Shown: one piece after another, positions 17,273 to 26,701 of the stretch
Position numbering within the stretch: the first letter of the stretch is position 1
Layout of the letters: every line of letters starts with the position of its first letter
NCBI GenBank assembly: GCA_947494445.1
Contig: CANLVD010000004.1
Coordinates: 124,001-188,000 of the forward strand
Direction: 5' to 3'
DNA length: 64,000 nucleotides
From: an uncultured Paracoccaceae bacterium
Lineage (GTDB): Bacteria > Pseudomonadota > Alphaproteobacteria > Rhodobacterales > Rhodobacteraceae
Program-made: the position numbers and the translations under genes
Notes under the pieces: model-generated
What the model was told of the DNA's origin: nothing
Seen by the model: the letters and a program-made list of their open reading frames with translations, nothing else
The model's database searches: none

Positions 17273-18244
17273 TTAAAGACCTGCCAGCAGCTCTTCGAGA
17301 GTTGACTGACGCGCAGCCCACATTTCCAGAACTTCATCGCGTGTCATGATGTGCATCGGTGATCCACCTGCAGCCATACGGCTTTGAACCCGGCCATTTT
17401 CGAACATCGCAGGCACTGTTGCGGCCAGCTTGTCGATGATGGGCTGCGGTGTGCCCTTGGGCACCATGACACCGCGGAAGTTCACGGAGGCGTTGTCGAT
17501 GTCATAGCCCTGCTCCATCATGGTTGGCACGTCTGGCAGGAATTCTGCGTTCCGCTCCAGATCGAAAACGCCAAGGATCTTGACGTTGCCAGCAGCTTGC
17601 GCTCGGAACGCATCGGAAAGGTTGTTCACACCGCCCAGAACTTCACCCGCGATCACAGCACGCATCGCGCCTGCACCACCTGAGTTGTTGGGAATATAGG
17701 CCATCTTCACACCAGCGGCCTTTTCAAGCTGCAGGGCGGCAATGTGGTGTCCAACAAAAAGACCCGCGCCTGAGAAAGTCAGACCGCCAGGGTTTTCCTT
17801 GGCATAAGAGACCACGTCAGCCATCGAGTTGAAATCGCTGTCCGCTGCAACCACGAAGACAGCCGGATCGGCACCCCAGTTTGCAATCGGTTCAAAGCTG
17901 TCGGACGAATAGGAAACACCACCTTCGATCGACTGGGCGATGAAATGCGGGATGTTGTATGCGCCAAGAGTATAGCCGTCCCCTTCGGCCTCGGTTGCGA
18001 ACCAGTTCCAGCCGACGCGGCCACCGGCACCTGGGCGGTTAACGATGGCAATCGGCATGCCAAGCGCATCTTCGTTGCCCGCCGTCATGGTCACGATGCG
18101 TGCCTGAAAGTCGGTAGCGCCACCAGCACCGTAGCTGACCATCAGCATGATTGGCCGCTCGGGATAGCTGTCGTGACCATCCGCGAGCGCCGGTCCCGTC
18201 ATTGCGGTCAGGGCCAGTGCAGCCCCTGCAATCCATTTCTTCAT
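17273..18244 (-). CDS. tctC: Tripartite tricarboxylate transporter solute-binding protein, TctC type
   Basis: 323 residues with a clear Sec signal peptide (about 1-21, ending ALA-D). Family features: YPERPIMLMVSYGAGGATDFQAR near the mature N-terminus, RPGAGGRVGWNWF, and a central NNSGGAGAMRAVIAGEV ligand loop. Periplasmic receptor for the TctAB membrane pair. It is encoded after tctB and tctA and before the SauS/SauT pair, so it probably binds the substrate those enzymes use. Confidence 0.9.
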   Translation of the reverse strand: MKKWIAGAALALTAMTGPALADGHDSYPERPIMLMVSYGAGGATDFQARIVTMTAGNEDALGMPIAIVNRPGAGGRVGWNWFATEAEGDGYTLGAYNIPHFIAQSIEGGVSYSSDSFEPIANWGADPAVFVVAADSDFNSMADVVSYAKENPGGLTFSGAGLFVGHHIAALQLEKAAGVKMAYIPNNSGGAGAMRAVIAGEVLGGVNNLSDAFRAQAAGNVKILGVFDLERNAEFLPDVPTMMEQGYDIDNASVNFRGVMVPKGTPQPIIDKLAATVPAMFENGRVQSRMAAGGSPMHIMTRDEVLEMWAARQSTLEELLAGL

Positions 18245-18282
18245 AGTATCCTCCCTAGGGTTATATCTGTCGCCTTTGCGAT

Positions 18283-18747
18283 TCAGAAAAAGATCTCTCG
18301 CGGTGTGAAAACATTCAGCAATTGCGCAAAGAGACCGTACATGACCGCCATGAATCCAGCGGTGATCAGGATCCGTTTGCCCCAGCTTTTGATGTCCGAA
18401 TGCGGGGCCGGATCATAAAGTGAAAGCAACACGAAAAACGCGATGGTGGTTGCGGTGTAGAAGCCAAGCGACTTGGCTGCCCAATAGACGTAGATGATTG
18501 TCACAATCAAGCCGGGCAGCATGTTGCGCATGGCCTGGCCGTTGATGCCGTTGCCGACCTTGGTGCGGCCCAGAACGGCTTTGACGAAGGTCCAGATTGC
18601 CAGAACCGCAAAGACCGATGAAATCAGGCGCGGAAAAATGAAAGCGTCCGCGGGTTCCTGTGTAAAACTGATATAAGCAATGCTGACGCCCACACATGCA
18701 ATCAGGCCCGAAGCAATGATATGTTGATTGCGTGGCAGATCGGTCAT
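18283..18747 (-). CDS. tctB: Tripartite tricarboxylate transporter small membrane subunit, TctB type
   Basis: 154 residues with four hydrophobic segments; poorly conserved in sequence as usual for TctB, but identified by size, topology and position. Its start overlaps the tctA stop (ATGA), so translation is coupled. Confidence 0.85.
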   Translation of the reverse strand: MTDLPRNQHIIASGLIACVGVSIAYISFTQEPADAFIFPRLISSVFAVLAIWTFVKAVLGRTKVGNGINGQAMRNMLPGLIVTIIYVYWAAKSLGFYTATTIAFFVLLSLYDPAPHSDIKSWGKRILITAGFMAVMYGLFAQLLNVFTPREIFF

Positions 18748-20273
18748 GGCAGAGCCTCTTCCTTTGCGACGGCATCATCTTTGGTGGTGTACCGACGTGC
18801 CATAATCTCCATCCAGACCGAATAGCTGATTGACGCCAGCACGATCAGGATCAACAGCCAGTTCAGCCACCCGGTGAAGAAATACGTGCCGGTCCCGACG
18901 GTTGCATTGGCGATCATCGAGCCCTGAATGAAGTTCGCTTCGGCAATCGGCCCAAGGATCAGACCCAGCACGAGCGGCGCTGCTGAAAAGCCGAAACGCT
19001 CCAGAAAATACATGGCCAGCCCCAGCGTCGCCATGACATAGACGTCGCCCATCGAGTTTTGGACGGAGTAGCTGCCAAACACCGCCAGCCCCAGCACGAT
19101 TGCAGCCATCACTGCATGGGGAACACGCGCAACACTGGCGGCCAGCCCGGCGATATAAAGTCCGAAGATACACATCAACAGCTGACCGATCAGCATGCTG
19201 TCAATGAATGTCCAGGCCACTTGCGGGTAGTTCATGAACAGGTCGGGGCCGGGGAAAATTCCATGAATCAAAAGACCGCCCAAGAGCACCGCAGCCGTAG
19301 GGGAACCCGGGATCGACAGTGTCAGAAGTGGCACCAGCGACGGGCCGACCATCGCATTGTTCGCACTTTCCGCCGCGATCACGCCTTCGCTGTGTCCAGT
19401 TCCGAACTTCTCACTTTCCTTGCTGAATTTCTTTGACTGGTCATAGGCGACAAGCCCGGCGATCTGCCCGCCCACACCGGGGATCAATCCAATGATGGAG
19501 CCTGTGATTGTGCCTATGGTCAGGGCCATCTTGCGCTTGAACACTTCGGCAAAGGCAAATCGGATCGGGTGCTTCTTCACATTGATGATTTCGGCATCAT
19601 CGCTTGAACGTCCCTTGGTAAACATCGTGATCACCTGCGGGATCGCGAACAGGCCGATGAGCGCGGGGATTACATTGATCCCACCACTCACCGCGGGGTG
19701 AAAGATGAACCTCTGCGCCCCCATGATGTCATCAAAACCGATGGTCGCGAGCCACAGGCCAATGCAACCAGACAAAAGCCCTTTCACAACCGAGCTCGAA
19801 TCCAGCGTCCCGATCACGGTGACGCCAAGGATCGCAAGCCAGAACAGATGCGAGGGCCCGAAGGCCAGCGCCCACTGGGCCAGAACAGGGGTCAGAAAAA
19901 TCAAAAGGAACACACCGAACAGGCCACCAATCGCGGAGGCGATGAAGGACAATTGCAATGCCTTTGCCCCTTCGCCCTTTGTCGCCATCGTATGCCCGTC
20001 AAGCGTTGTGGCGATGTTGGCAGGCGCGCCGGGTATCTTCAGCAAAATCGCGCTGACCGCGCCTCCGGCCACCGTCGATGTGTAAGCTGCGCCAAGCAGG
20101 ATCAGGCCTTGTTGTGGCTCAAGCTGGAAGGTGAACGGGATCAGCAGGGCAACAGCCATCGTAGGTGAAAGCCCCGGCGTTGCTCCAAGGATCAAGCCCC
20201 CGATGGTGCCCAGCAGAAGCAACCCGAAATTGATCGGGGTGAACACGTCGCCCATGTAGAACAGAAAATCCAT
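18744..20273 (-). CDS. tctA: Tripartite tricarboxylate transporter large membrane subunit, TctA type
   Basis: 509 residues, about 12 membrane segments. Signatures ATPGLSPTMAVALLIPFTF (about 33-50), ILLKIPGAPANIATTLDG (about 77-93) and LIPGVGGQIAGLVAYDQSKKFS (about 262-283) are diagnostic for TctA. First gene of the tctABC-sauST transcription unit; a LacI gene diverges 99 bases upstream. Confidence 0.95.
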   Translation of the reverse strand: MDFLFYMGDVFTPINFGLLLLGTIGGLILGATPGLSPTMAVALLIPFTFQLEPQQGLILLGAAYTSTVAGGAVSAILLKIPGAPANIATTLDGHTMATKGEGAKALQLSFIASAIGGLFGVFLLIFLTPVLAQWALAFGPSHLFWLAILGVTVIGTLDSSSVVKGLLSGCIGLWLATIGFDDIMGAQRFIFHPAVSGGINVIPALIGLFAIPQVITMFTKGRSSDDAEIINVKKHPIRFAFAEVFKRKMALTIGTITGSIIGLIPGVGGQIAGLVAYDQSKKFSKESEKFGTGHSEGVIAAESANNAMVGPSLVPLLTLSIPGSPTAAVLLGGLLIHGIFPGPDLFMNYPQVAWTFIDSMLIGQLLMCIFGLYIAGLAASVARVPHAVMAAIVLGLAVFGSYSVQNSMGDVYVMATLGLAMYFLERFGFSAAPLVLGLILGPIAEANFIQGSMIANATVGTGTYFFTGWLNWLLILIVLASISYSVWMEIMARRYTTKDDAVAKEEALP

Positions 20274-20320
20274 CCGCCCTAGCTCCTCCCTGCTCTAGGC
20301 TTGACCAATCACGCTAAGCG

Positions 20321-20348
20321 ATGAAAATAGTTTTGCAAATGTTTTCAT
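20321..20348. promoter_or_regulatory. Candidate LacI-family operator between tctA and lacI
   Basis: ATGAAAA (20321-20327) and TTTTCAT (20342-20348) form an inverted repeat around an A/T-rich core holding TTTTGCAAA. It is 25 bases before the LacI start and about 50 before tctA, the usual place for an operator shared by divergent genes. Binding is inferred. Confidence 0.4.
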
Positions 20349-20372
20349 AAATTCGATGGAATCGAGGCTTAT

Positions 20373-21410
20373 GTGTCTGATAACAGGTCAAAAAAGGCAG
20401 ATATCATTGCGGTCGCAAAGTCCGCAGGCGTGTCGCCCTCGACGGTATCGCGATACTTCAATCACCCGGAGTTGCTCAAACCCGCAACTCGCAAGCGGAT
20501 TGATTCCGCCGTGCGCCGCACGGGCTATATCCGCAACCGAGCAGCACAAACGATCCATGGAATCCGCTCCGGTACCGTAGGTGTTTTGATCCCTACTCTC
20601 GATCACGCCATTTTCGCTGAAGTCGTTCAGGCATTCTCTGACACCGTCGCGGCGCAAGGCTTCACGATCCTGCTGGCGTCCCACGGATACGATCTGCAAC
20701 GCGAATACGCGATTTTGCGCAAGTTTCTGGAGCACCGCGTTGATGGGGTCGTCCTGACCGGTCTGGATCACGATGAGGCCGTCTTTCAAATGCTCGACAG
20801 TCAGAAAATACCATGCATTCTGATGTGGAATTACGCCGAGCACTCTCGCTATCCATCCATAGGCGCGGACAATGAGCAGGCAGGTAAATTGATCGCCGAG
20901 CACGTCCTTGCCTTGGGTCATCGACGCATTGCGTGCATGTTTCCCCCGATCAACGGCAATGACCGCGCCTTTGCCCGACGAGATACCATCATTCGGACCC
21001 TGCAATCAGCCGGCGTCGAAGTTCCTGACGAATGGATGCTGACAACCGTCTACAGCATATCGGAATCCAAACAGGACACGAAACGTCTGTTTTCTCAAAC
21101 AGACCGCCCCACGGCCTTGATATGCGGCAATGACATTCTTGCAACCGGGGCACTTTACGGGGCGGCGGCAAGCGGTCTGGTCGTGCCCGATGACGTCACA
21201 GTGGTGGGCATCGGTGACTTCAAAGGATCATCAGAAATCGAACCGCCGCTGACAACGGTACGTCTTCCTGCACGTCAGATCGGATATGAAGCCGGACAGG
21301 CACTTTCCTCGGCAATCATTGATCCCGCATCTGGTCCCGGGACAAGCCTACACTGCGCACCGGAACTCACCTGTCGGAAGTCGAGCGGTCCGCCCCCTGA
21401 ATTTGAGTGA
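20373..21410 (+). CDS. LacI-family transcriptional regulator
   Basis: 345 residues from a GTG start (GAGG a few bases upstream; an ATG two bases earlier is out of frame). Helix-turn-helix with hinge helix at about 8-60 (DIIAVAKSAGVSPSTVSRYFNHPELL), then a two-lobed periplasmic-binding-like effector domain (about 65-335). It diverges from tctABC-sauST and is the likely local regulator of that operon. Confidence 0.92.
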   Translation: MSDNRSKKADIIAVAKSAGVSPSTVSRYFNHPELLKPATRKRIDSAVRRTGYIRNRAAQTIHGIRSGTVGVLIPTLDHAIFAEVVQAFSDTVAAQGFTILLASHGYDLQREYAILRKFLEHRVDGVVLTGLDHDEAVFQMLDSQKIPCILMWNYAEHSRYPSIGADNEQAGKLIAEHVLALGHRRIACMFPPINGNDRAFARRDTIIRTLQSAGVEVPDEWMLTTVYSISESKQDTKRLFSQTDRPTALICGNDILATGALYGAAASGLVVPDDVTVVGIGDFKGSSEIEPPLTTVRLPARQIGYEAGQALSSAIIDPASGPGTSLHCAPELTCRKSSGPPPEFE

Positions 21411-21565
21411 TGCTATGTGAGGAAAAGCCATTAGGCGGTTCTCTCCGTTTCGATGATGATATTCGGCGGCGATACTGACACCAATGGCGGGGAGGTCTTA
21501 CACGGCATCCTAGACGGGGCAAATACTCTCAAGGGCGCGTTGAGTTCGTAGGTCTCGTGGTCAAG

Positions 21566-22190
21566 CTACTGCGGTGCAGCGGTGGAAAACGGCAGCATGG
21601 CATAGGTGAAATGGTGCTGGCCTTGATCCGCCGTTGGATCTGGCGAGGTCGCAGATTTTATCAACGTGATACGGATGCATCCGCCAAGGACATCATAGCC
21701 ATATTTGCAATCATCTAGAACCGCGAAGCCCTGATCTCCTTCGCTGACAGATGCCCATTTCTGTGCCGGAACCTCAAGCCGCGCCGTATCAAAACCTGCA
21801 TCGCGACGGGTACTGCGGCTGACCCTCCCCCATTGGGTATCAAAGGTCGCTTCATCAGACTGCAAAGTTGTCAGAAACGCTGCCTTGAGCAGTATAAGGT
21901 GTTTGTGCCAGTCGACTTCAGTGACAAAATCCACACGTCTGGAATGGGCACGCAGTTGGATGCACTGTGTGATGGTGCTGCTGCGCCACGTTGTCTTGAA
22001 AGTCACAGCAACACGCAAAGGGCCTTTTTCTGATTTCGCTGCGTGTGCCACCTTGGATGGTTTCACACTTCTCCTCGTAACTGGGATCGATATCCCACGC
22101 ATCCCAACAGATCGGCCGATCCTCGAACGCATCAAGCGTATCGCTGAGGCTACTGAACCGGAACAGCGGCATACCAATCATGGATTGAAA
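21566..22190 (-). pseudogene. Remnant of a GH38 alpha-mannosidase (C-terminal part, frameshifted)
   Basis: Two frames carry pieces of a class II alpha-mannosidase C-terminal domain: one holds CWDAWDIDPSYEEK (about 22070-22120), the other RRVDFVTEVDWHKH, DCKYGYDV, SPDPTADQGQHHFTYA down to a stop at 21566. The switch falls around 22030. No catalytic domain is present; the region upstream is cut off by the IS3-family remnant at 22270. A gene that was probably interrupted and is now decaying. Confidence 0.7.
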
Positions 22191-22269
22191 GGCCTGAGCC
22201 TTGGCGAGCAGGTCTTCCGTCGGGCCACCACCGCCTGCTCAACCCCAACTGAGTGGGCCAATTTGATTG

Positions 22270-22713
22270 TTAGTGCATGATCGGCCGTTGGTCCATCTGG
22301 ACAATGGTTTCAGGGGCCAGAGGACGGTAGCCCAATGCGCTGTATGGTCGTTTGGTGTAGTAGTGTTTCCTCCATTCTTCGATCGGGATTTGGGCCTCGC
22401 GCAGGCTGTAGAAGATTTCGCAGTATCCTTTCTCCCATGGACTGCCTGGTTCAATGCAGGCCGTTTTTGCACCGACGGCGTTGATCCAGTCCCGTACTGC
22501 CTGGGCGACGAACTCTGGTCCGTTATCTGAACGAATGAACGACGGCATGCTGCGCAGGATGAACAAGTCGCTCAGGGCATCGATCACGTTGCCTGAGTTC
22601 AATTTTCTGTAGACACGGATCGGCAAACATTCCCGGCTGAATTCATCGATGTTGTTGTTGACGCTTGCGGCGTTGACACCAGTAGCTACTTCTACCGCCT
22701 TTTCCGTCGGCAA
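22270..22713 (-). pseudogene. IS3-family transposase OrfB remnant with internal deletion
   Basis: 147 residues of the rve/DDE core. The second catalytic Asp is in IRSDNGPEF, and GSPWEKGYC runs straight into EIFYSLREAQ, whereas intact relatives carry about 14 more residues (around ESFNSKLRDELLNG) at that point. The N-terminus and OrfA are missing. Inactive. No terminal repeats could be identified around it. Confidence 0.8.
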
Positions 22714-23024
22714 TACGGAACCACGCCGCGTCGCTATCGGCTCAAAAAACCTCAGGGATCCCTTTTAGACCAGACCGGCTGGTTGAGAGAGGCAAAGCCA
22801 ACTTGCGAGAATGGCAAGTGACGGTCTGGATCATGTTTGTTCACACAGACAGCACAGTGTCCGTCGCTGGGGTCACTCTCAGGTCAGAAATGATCGCCGA
22901 TCTCTTCGCCCATCACCCCTTCGCGGCGCATCCGATCCACTCGCTCTGCTTTCTCAACTGTGGTAATCAAAACGAAGACCCCTTTATAAAGAGCTGTTTG
23001 CGCTCGGATGGATCGACCAAGAGG

Positions 23025-23912
23025 ATGGACAAGCTTTCTGTCATGCAGGCCTTCCGCCGCATCGTGGAACGAGGAAGTTTCGCGCGGGCTGCGGATGATC
23101 TGGGCGTCTCCTCGGCGCTTTTGAGCCGTGAGATCAAGTTGCTGGAAGAAAGTCTCGGCACGACGTTGCTGACCCGAACAACTCGATCCATGTCCGTGAC
23201 GGACGCTGGGCGGCTCTACTATGATGAAGCTACCGGAATTCTCGACGCCGTGACAAAGGTCGAGACGCGCATCCGCGAAGGTGCCGGGGCCGTGCGCGGA
23301 CATCTCAAAGTGAACGCATCCAGTTCCTTTGGGCAAACGGTCATCGCTCCCATGTTGCCCGAGTTTCTCAATGCCCACCCCGATCTTCGTTTTTCACTCT
23401 CCATGGACGACAGGATTATCGACATGGTCGAAGGCGGGTATGATGTATCGATCCGCATCCGTGCAGCCATGCCAGACTCGGCCCTTGTCGCGCGCAAGCT
23501 CGGAACACTGCGTCAACGGATTTATGCAGCGCCCTCCTTTATGGAGAAGGCCGGAGAACTGAGTAGCCCTGAAGACATTCATCGACATCCGGTGGTCGGG
23601 TTCCTGCTTGCGGGCCACCTGACTTCATGGGAGTTGCAAGGTCCCTTGGGCGAAAAGACAATTGATCTCGATCCAAAAACCCGTGTGAGCAACAGCCTTG
23701 TCCTTCGCGATCTGCTCATTGCGGGACAAGGCATTGGCACCCTGCCGGAATTCGTCTCAAACCAACCCGAAGCAAGCGGCGCACTTGTAAGGGTTCTGCC
23801 GGATTGGGAATTGCCGGCGCCCGAGATTTTTGCCGTGACGGCCTCACGGCTGGGTATGGATGCAAAGGTGACCGCGTTTCTCGATCACCTGCGCACAGCG
23901 CTGCACCCCTGA
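23025..23912 (+). CDS. LysR-family transcriptional regulator
   Basis: 296 residues from the ATG at 23025. The frame is open further upstream, but the 74 extra residues do not look like a LysR protein, and 296 is the family length. Winged helix at about 1-60 (GSFARAADDLGVSSALLSREI), effector domain about 90-290. It is followed on the same strand by wrbA, a truncated DsbA-family gene and an EamA transporter, which it may control. Confidence 0.88.
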   Translation: MDKLSVMQAFRRIVERGSFARAADDLGVSSALLSREIKLLEESLGTTLLTRTTRSMSVTDAGRLYYDEATGILDAVTKVETRIREGAGAVRGHLKVNASSSFGQTVIAPMLPEFLNAHPDLRFSLSMDDRIIDMVEGGYDVSIRIRAAMPDSALVARKLGTLRQRIYAAPSFMEKAGELSSPEDIHRHPVVGFLLAGHLTSWELQGPLGEKTIDLDPKTRVSNSLVLRDLLIAGQGIGTLPEFVSNQPEASGALVRVLPDWELPAPEIFAVTASRLGMDAKVTAFLDHLRTALHP

Positions 23913-24019
23913 TATTATTCAACCAGAGTAAAGACTGAAGTGACAGCGGGCGGCTTATTCTAACACGCAAAACCCCCGATCTTCCCAGGCACCGAAACAG
24001 TCAGCTTTGAGAGGATCCC

Positions 24020-24643
24020 ATGACCTGCGTTCTTGTTCTTTATTACTCCAGCTATGGCCATGTCAGGGCGCTGGCAAACGCTGAAGCCGAAGGTGCAGGC
24101 AGTATCCCTGGTGTTTCCGTCGATCTGCGCCGTGTTCCCGAGACCGTTCCCGCCGACATTCGGAAAAGGGCCGGGTTTGCAGTGGACACCACGCGCGAAG
24201 CCATTCCGGCGGACCTTGAAGCCTATGACGCAATCATTTTTGGCACGCCAACGCTCTTTGGCATGATGGCAGGGCAGATGAAGTCATTTCTCGATCAGGC
24301 AGGCGGGCTTTGGGCGCGCAACGCGCTTGTTGGCAAGGTTGCTGCAGTTTTCGCCTCCACCGGCTCGCAACATGGAGGGCACGAGGCGACGCTCCTCTCC
24401 ACCCAGATCCCACTGCAGCATTTCGGCATGCTGATCGCCGGAATGCCCTACAGCTTTGCCGGTCAAACAACAGCAGATGCGATCATAGGCGGCTCTCCCT
24501 ATGGCGCGGGCACCATTGCCGGAGCCGATGGGTCACGAACGCCAACAGCGACTGATCTCGCTGGCGCACGCTTTCAAGGTGCCTATGTCGCCAGAATTGC
24601 TGCGCGGCTTGCCGGGGCCAATCTGCATTCGGAGGCCGCGTGA
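24020..24643 (+). CDS. wrbA: NAD(P)H:quinone oxidoreductase, WrbA type
   Basis: 207 residues, flavodoxin-like. YYSSYGHV near residue 10 binds the FMN phosphate; FGTPTLFGMMAGQMKSFLDQ (about 75-95) and TGSQHGGHEATLLS (about 115-128) are WrbA signatures. Two-electron reduction of quinones in the cytosol protects against redox cycling. AGGATCCC precedes the ATG. Its stop overlaps the start of the next, truncated gene. Confidence 0.93.
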   Translation: MTCVLVLYYSSYGHVRALANAEAEGAGSIPGVSVDLRRVPETVPADIRKRAGFAVDTTREAIPADLEAYDAIIFGTPTLFGMMAGQMKSFLDQAGGLWARNALVGKVAAVFASTGSQHGGHEATLLSTQIPLQHFGMLIAGMPYSFAGQTTADAIIGGSPYGAGTIAGADGSRTPTATDLAGARFQGAYVARIAARLAGANLHSEAA

Positions 24644-24927
24644 TGGCACGTCTTACCATCGACTTCTTTCATGACGTCGTTTGCGACTGGTGTTTCAATC
24701 TGTCGTCACGCATGCGAAGACTTTCTGCGGAACTCGATCTGAAATTCCGGCACAGAACAGTTTTTCCCAGATGGATAGGCTTTGGGGCCGACCGGCATCA
24801 TGCCCGCACGCATCATGTCCGCTCCGTCTCGACGCTGGTCATCCGCAAGACCGGCTCCCGCATCGTCAACTTACCACGCGAAGACCTTTTCACACAATTG
24901 CGAACTGCCCAAAGCCTTGTTGTCTGA
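24643..24927 (+). pseudogene. Truncated DsbA-family (FrnE-like) oxidoreductase
   Basis: The first 40 residues (IDFFHDVVCDWCFNLSSRMR, with the CxxC C-D-W-C) match the N-terminus of FrnE/2-hydroxychromene-carboxylate-isomerase-type thioredoxin-fold proteins, which run to about 210-220 residues. After about residue 40 the homology is lost and the frame ends after 95 codons. No continuation is recognised in the other frames, so both a frameshift and a deletion are likely. Confidence 0.6.
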
Positions 24928-25050
24928 TCCCAGATTGGCGTGAACCTGTTCTACTGCAGCACCATCTGTAGCCTGTCGTATTGCCCACAATCGGCCCCGA
25001 TCTCCATCACCCTTCACCTGTTCTGAAGAGCCTGTCCGAGAGGATGACCC

Positions 25051-25950
25051 ATGTCACGCACCACAGATATTCTGATCACAGCTCTCGCCCCGGCCGTTTG
25101 GGGCAGCACATATCTCGTCACGACCGAAGCGCTGCCCGCAGGCTACCCGGTGACGATGGCCGCATTGCGAGCCTTGCCCGCTGGGTTGCTGCTGCTTGCG
25201 ATCACGCGGTGTCTGCCACCACGCATCTGGCTTGGTCGTGTGTTTCTGCTTGGCAGTTTCAACTTTGCACTATTCTGGGTCCTGTTGTTCGTGGCCGCCT
25301 ATCGGCTTCCTGGTGGGGTTGCAGCGACCCTGGGCTCGGTTCAGGCAATGATTGTGATTTTGATGGCCCGCGGTTGGCTTGGCACCCCAATAACTGCGGG
25401 GGCCGTTGCAGCTGCGGCAGCGGGTGTGATTGGCGTTGCATCTTTGCTCGTCGGCCCGGATGCCAGGCTCGATACCATAGGCATACTTGCCGGATTGGGT
25501 GGCGCGGCCTCCATGGCCGCTGGGACCGTCCTGAGCCGGAAATGGCAACCGCCAGTCTCGGCCCTCAGTTTCACCGCTTGGCAACTGACCGCCGGTGGTC
25601 TGATCCTGTTGCCACTGGCACTGATACTAGAACCACCGCTTCCCGCGCTCACCGTGGCAAACTTTGCTGGCCTCCTCTGGCTTGGTCTGATCGGTGCGGC
25701 CGCAACATATGCGATCTGGTTCCGAGGCGTCGTCCGGCTTGAGCCGGGAGCGGTGTCCATGCTGGGAATGATGAGCCCAGTTACAGCTGTGATCCTTGGG
25801 TGGATGTGGCTGGATCAGTCACTGTCTCCAATGCAAGGTCTCGGGGCTGCCATCGTTCTGGTCTCAGTCTGGGCGGGACAGCGCGCAAACCGCCCGGGGA
25901 CACAGAAATCATCAACCCAATCCAGTCCAATACCGGCAAAGGCTGCCTGA
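25051..25950 (+). CDS. EamA/DMT-superfamily transporter
   Basis: 299 residues, ten predicted membrane helices in two EamA repeats (about 5-135 and 150-285), with APAVWGSTYLV at the start and the second-repeat motif SPVTAVILGWM. Likely an exporter of small metabolites. AGAGGATG precedes the ATG. Confidence 0.85.
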   Translation: MSRTTDILITALAPAVWGSTYLVTTEALPAGYPVTMAALRALPAGLLLLAITRCLPPRIWLGRVFLLGSFNFALFWVLLFVAAYRLPGGVAATLGSVQAMIVILMARGWLGTPITAGAVAAAAAGVIGVASLLVGPDARLDTIGILAGLGGAASMAAGTVLSRKWQPPVSALSFTAWQLTAGGLILLPLALILEPPLPALTVANFAGLLWLGLIGAAATYAIWFRGVVRLEPGAVSMLGMMSPVTAVILGWMWLDQSLSPMQGLGAAIVLVSVWAGQRANRPGTQKSSTQSSPIPAKAA

Positions 25951-25999
25951 CTATCAGTCATGACCGAAATATCCGGATGGTCAATCCTACCCCGCCACT

Positions 26000-26598
26000 C
26001 TAGATCGCCAGTGGCTTCTTCAACAGAAGAACATCTCCGGTTTGGTACGGCGGGCACGGATGCAATCGGACAGGCTCGCTGGCAACTTGCTTGTAACCAT
26101 GGCGATCGTAAAGCTGCGCGGCCTCTGCGTTTTGGCCATAAACCTGAATGCTCATCTCATCCAAACCATTGGACCGGGCAAGGTCTTCAGCAGCTGACAA
26201 CAGCTGTGTTCCAATGCCGTGATTTTGCTTCTCACCATAAACCGCAAGCGCGTTGATGAACCATGTATCTACAGATAGTTTTTCCAGCGCCACAAAAGGC
26301 GCGATTGGTGCCGGCAAATCGTCCGGGTTATCAGTTGGTGCTTCAGTGATGGCATAGCTCAGGACCATGCATGCCGTCTCGCCGTCAAGCTCAGCGATCA
26401 ACGCATTGGTGTAAGAGAATCCTCCGCTACTACGCTGGGCACGCTCCATCCCGACTTCCAGGGGTTTTGACCGTCACCGCAAGCGCGTGCCCAAAGCCAG
26501 TTGGGGATGCCTTCACCAGCCAGATTAATCAACTCGGCAAGGTGCCTTGCGTCTGAAGTTTCAGCCTGACGAAGTGTTGCGTTGGCGCGAGTATTCAT
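26000..26598 (-). pseudogene. GNAT acetyltransferase gene with a single-base frameshift
   Basis: Residues MNTRANATLRQAE... from 26598 give the N-terminal GNAT strand and helix to ...CGDGQNPW; the protein then continues in another frame as EVGMERAQRSSGG... to a stop at 26000, including the acetyl-CoA loop KQNHGIGTQLL. One missing G in the TGGAAG stretch near 26460 accounts for the break. Either a recent pseudogene or a sequencing error; an alternative is a shorter protein starting at the M of MERAQRS (26449). Confidence 0.65.
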
Positions 26599-26701
26599 AG
26601 TGAAGGTCCCTTCATGAATTCTATGACTGAAATTCAAGCGGCCGGTTGGGGTGATGATGTGCCTTGCGATGTCGGAAATGCAATGGCCACCATTCAAATC
26701 A

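Noticed and set aside
22803-23024. Upstream extension of the LysR protein at 23025
   Set aside because: 74 residues without LysR resemblance before a normal 296-residue LysR; more likely non-coding leader near the IS remnant.
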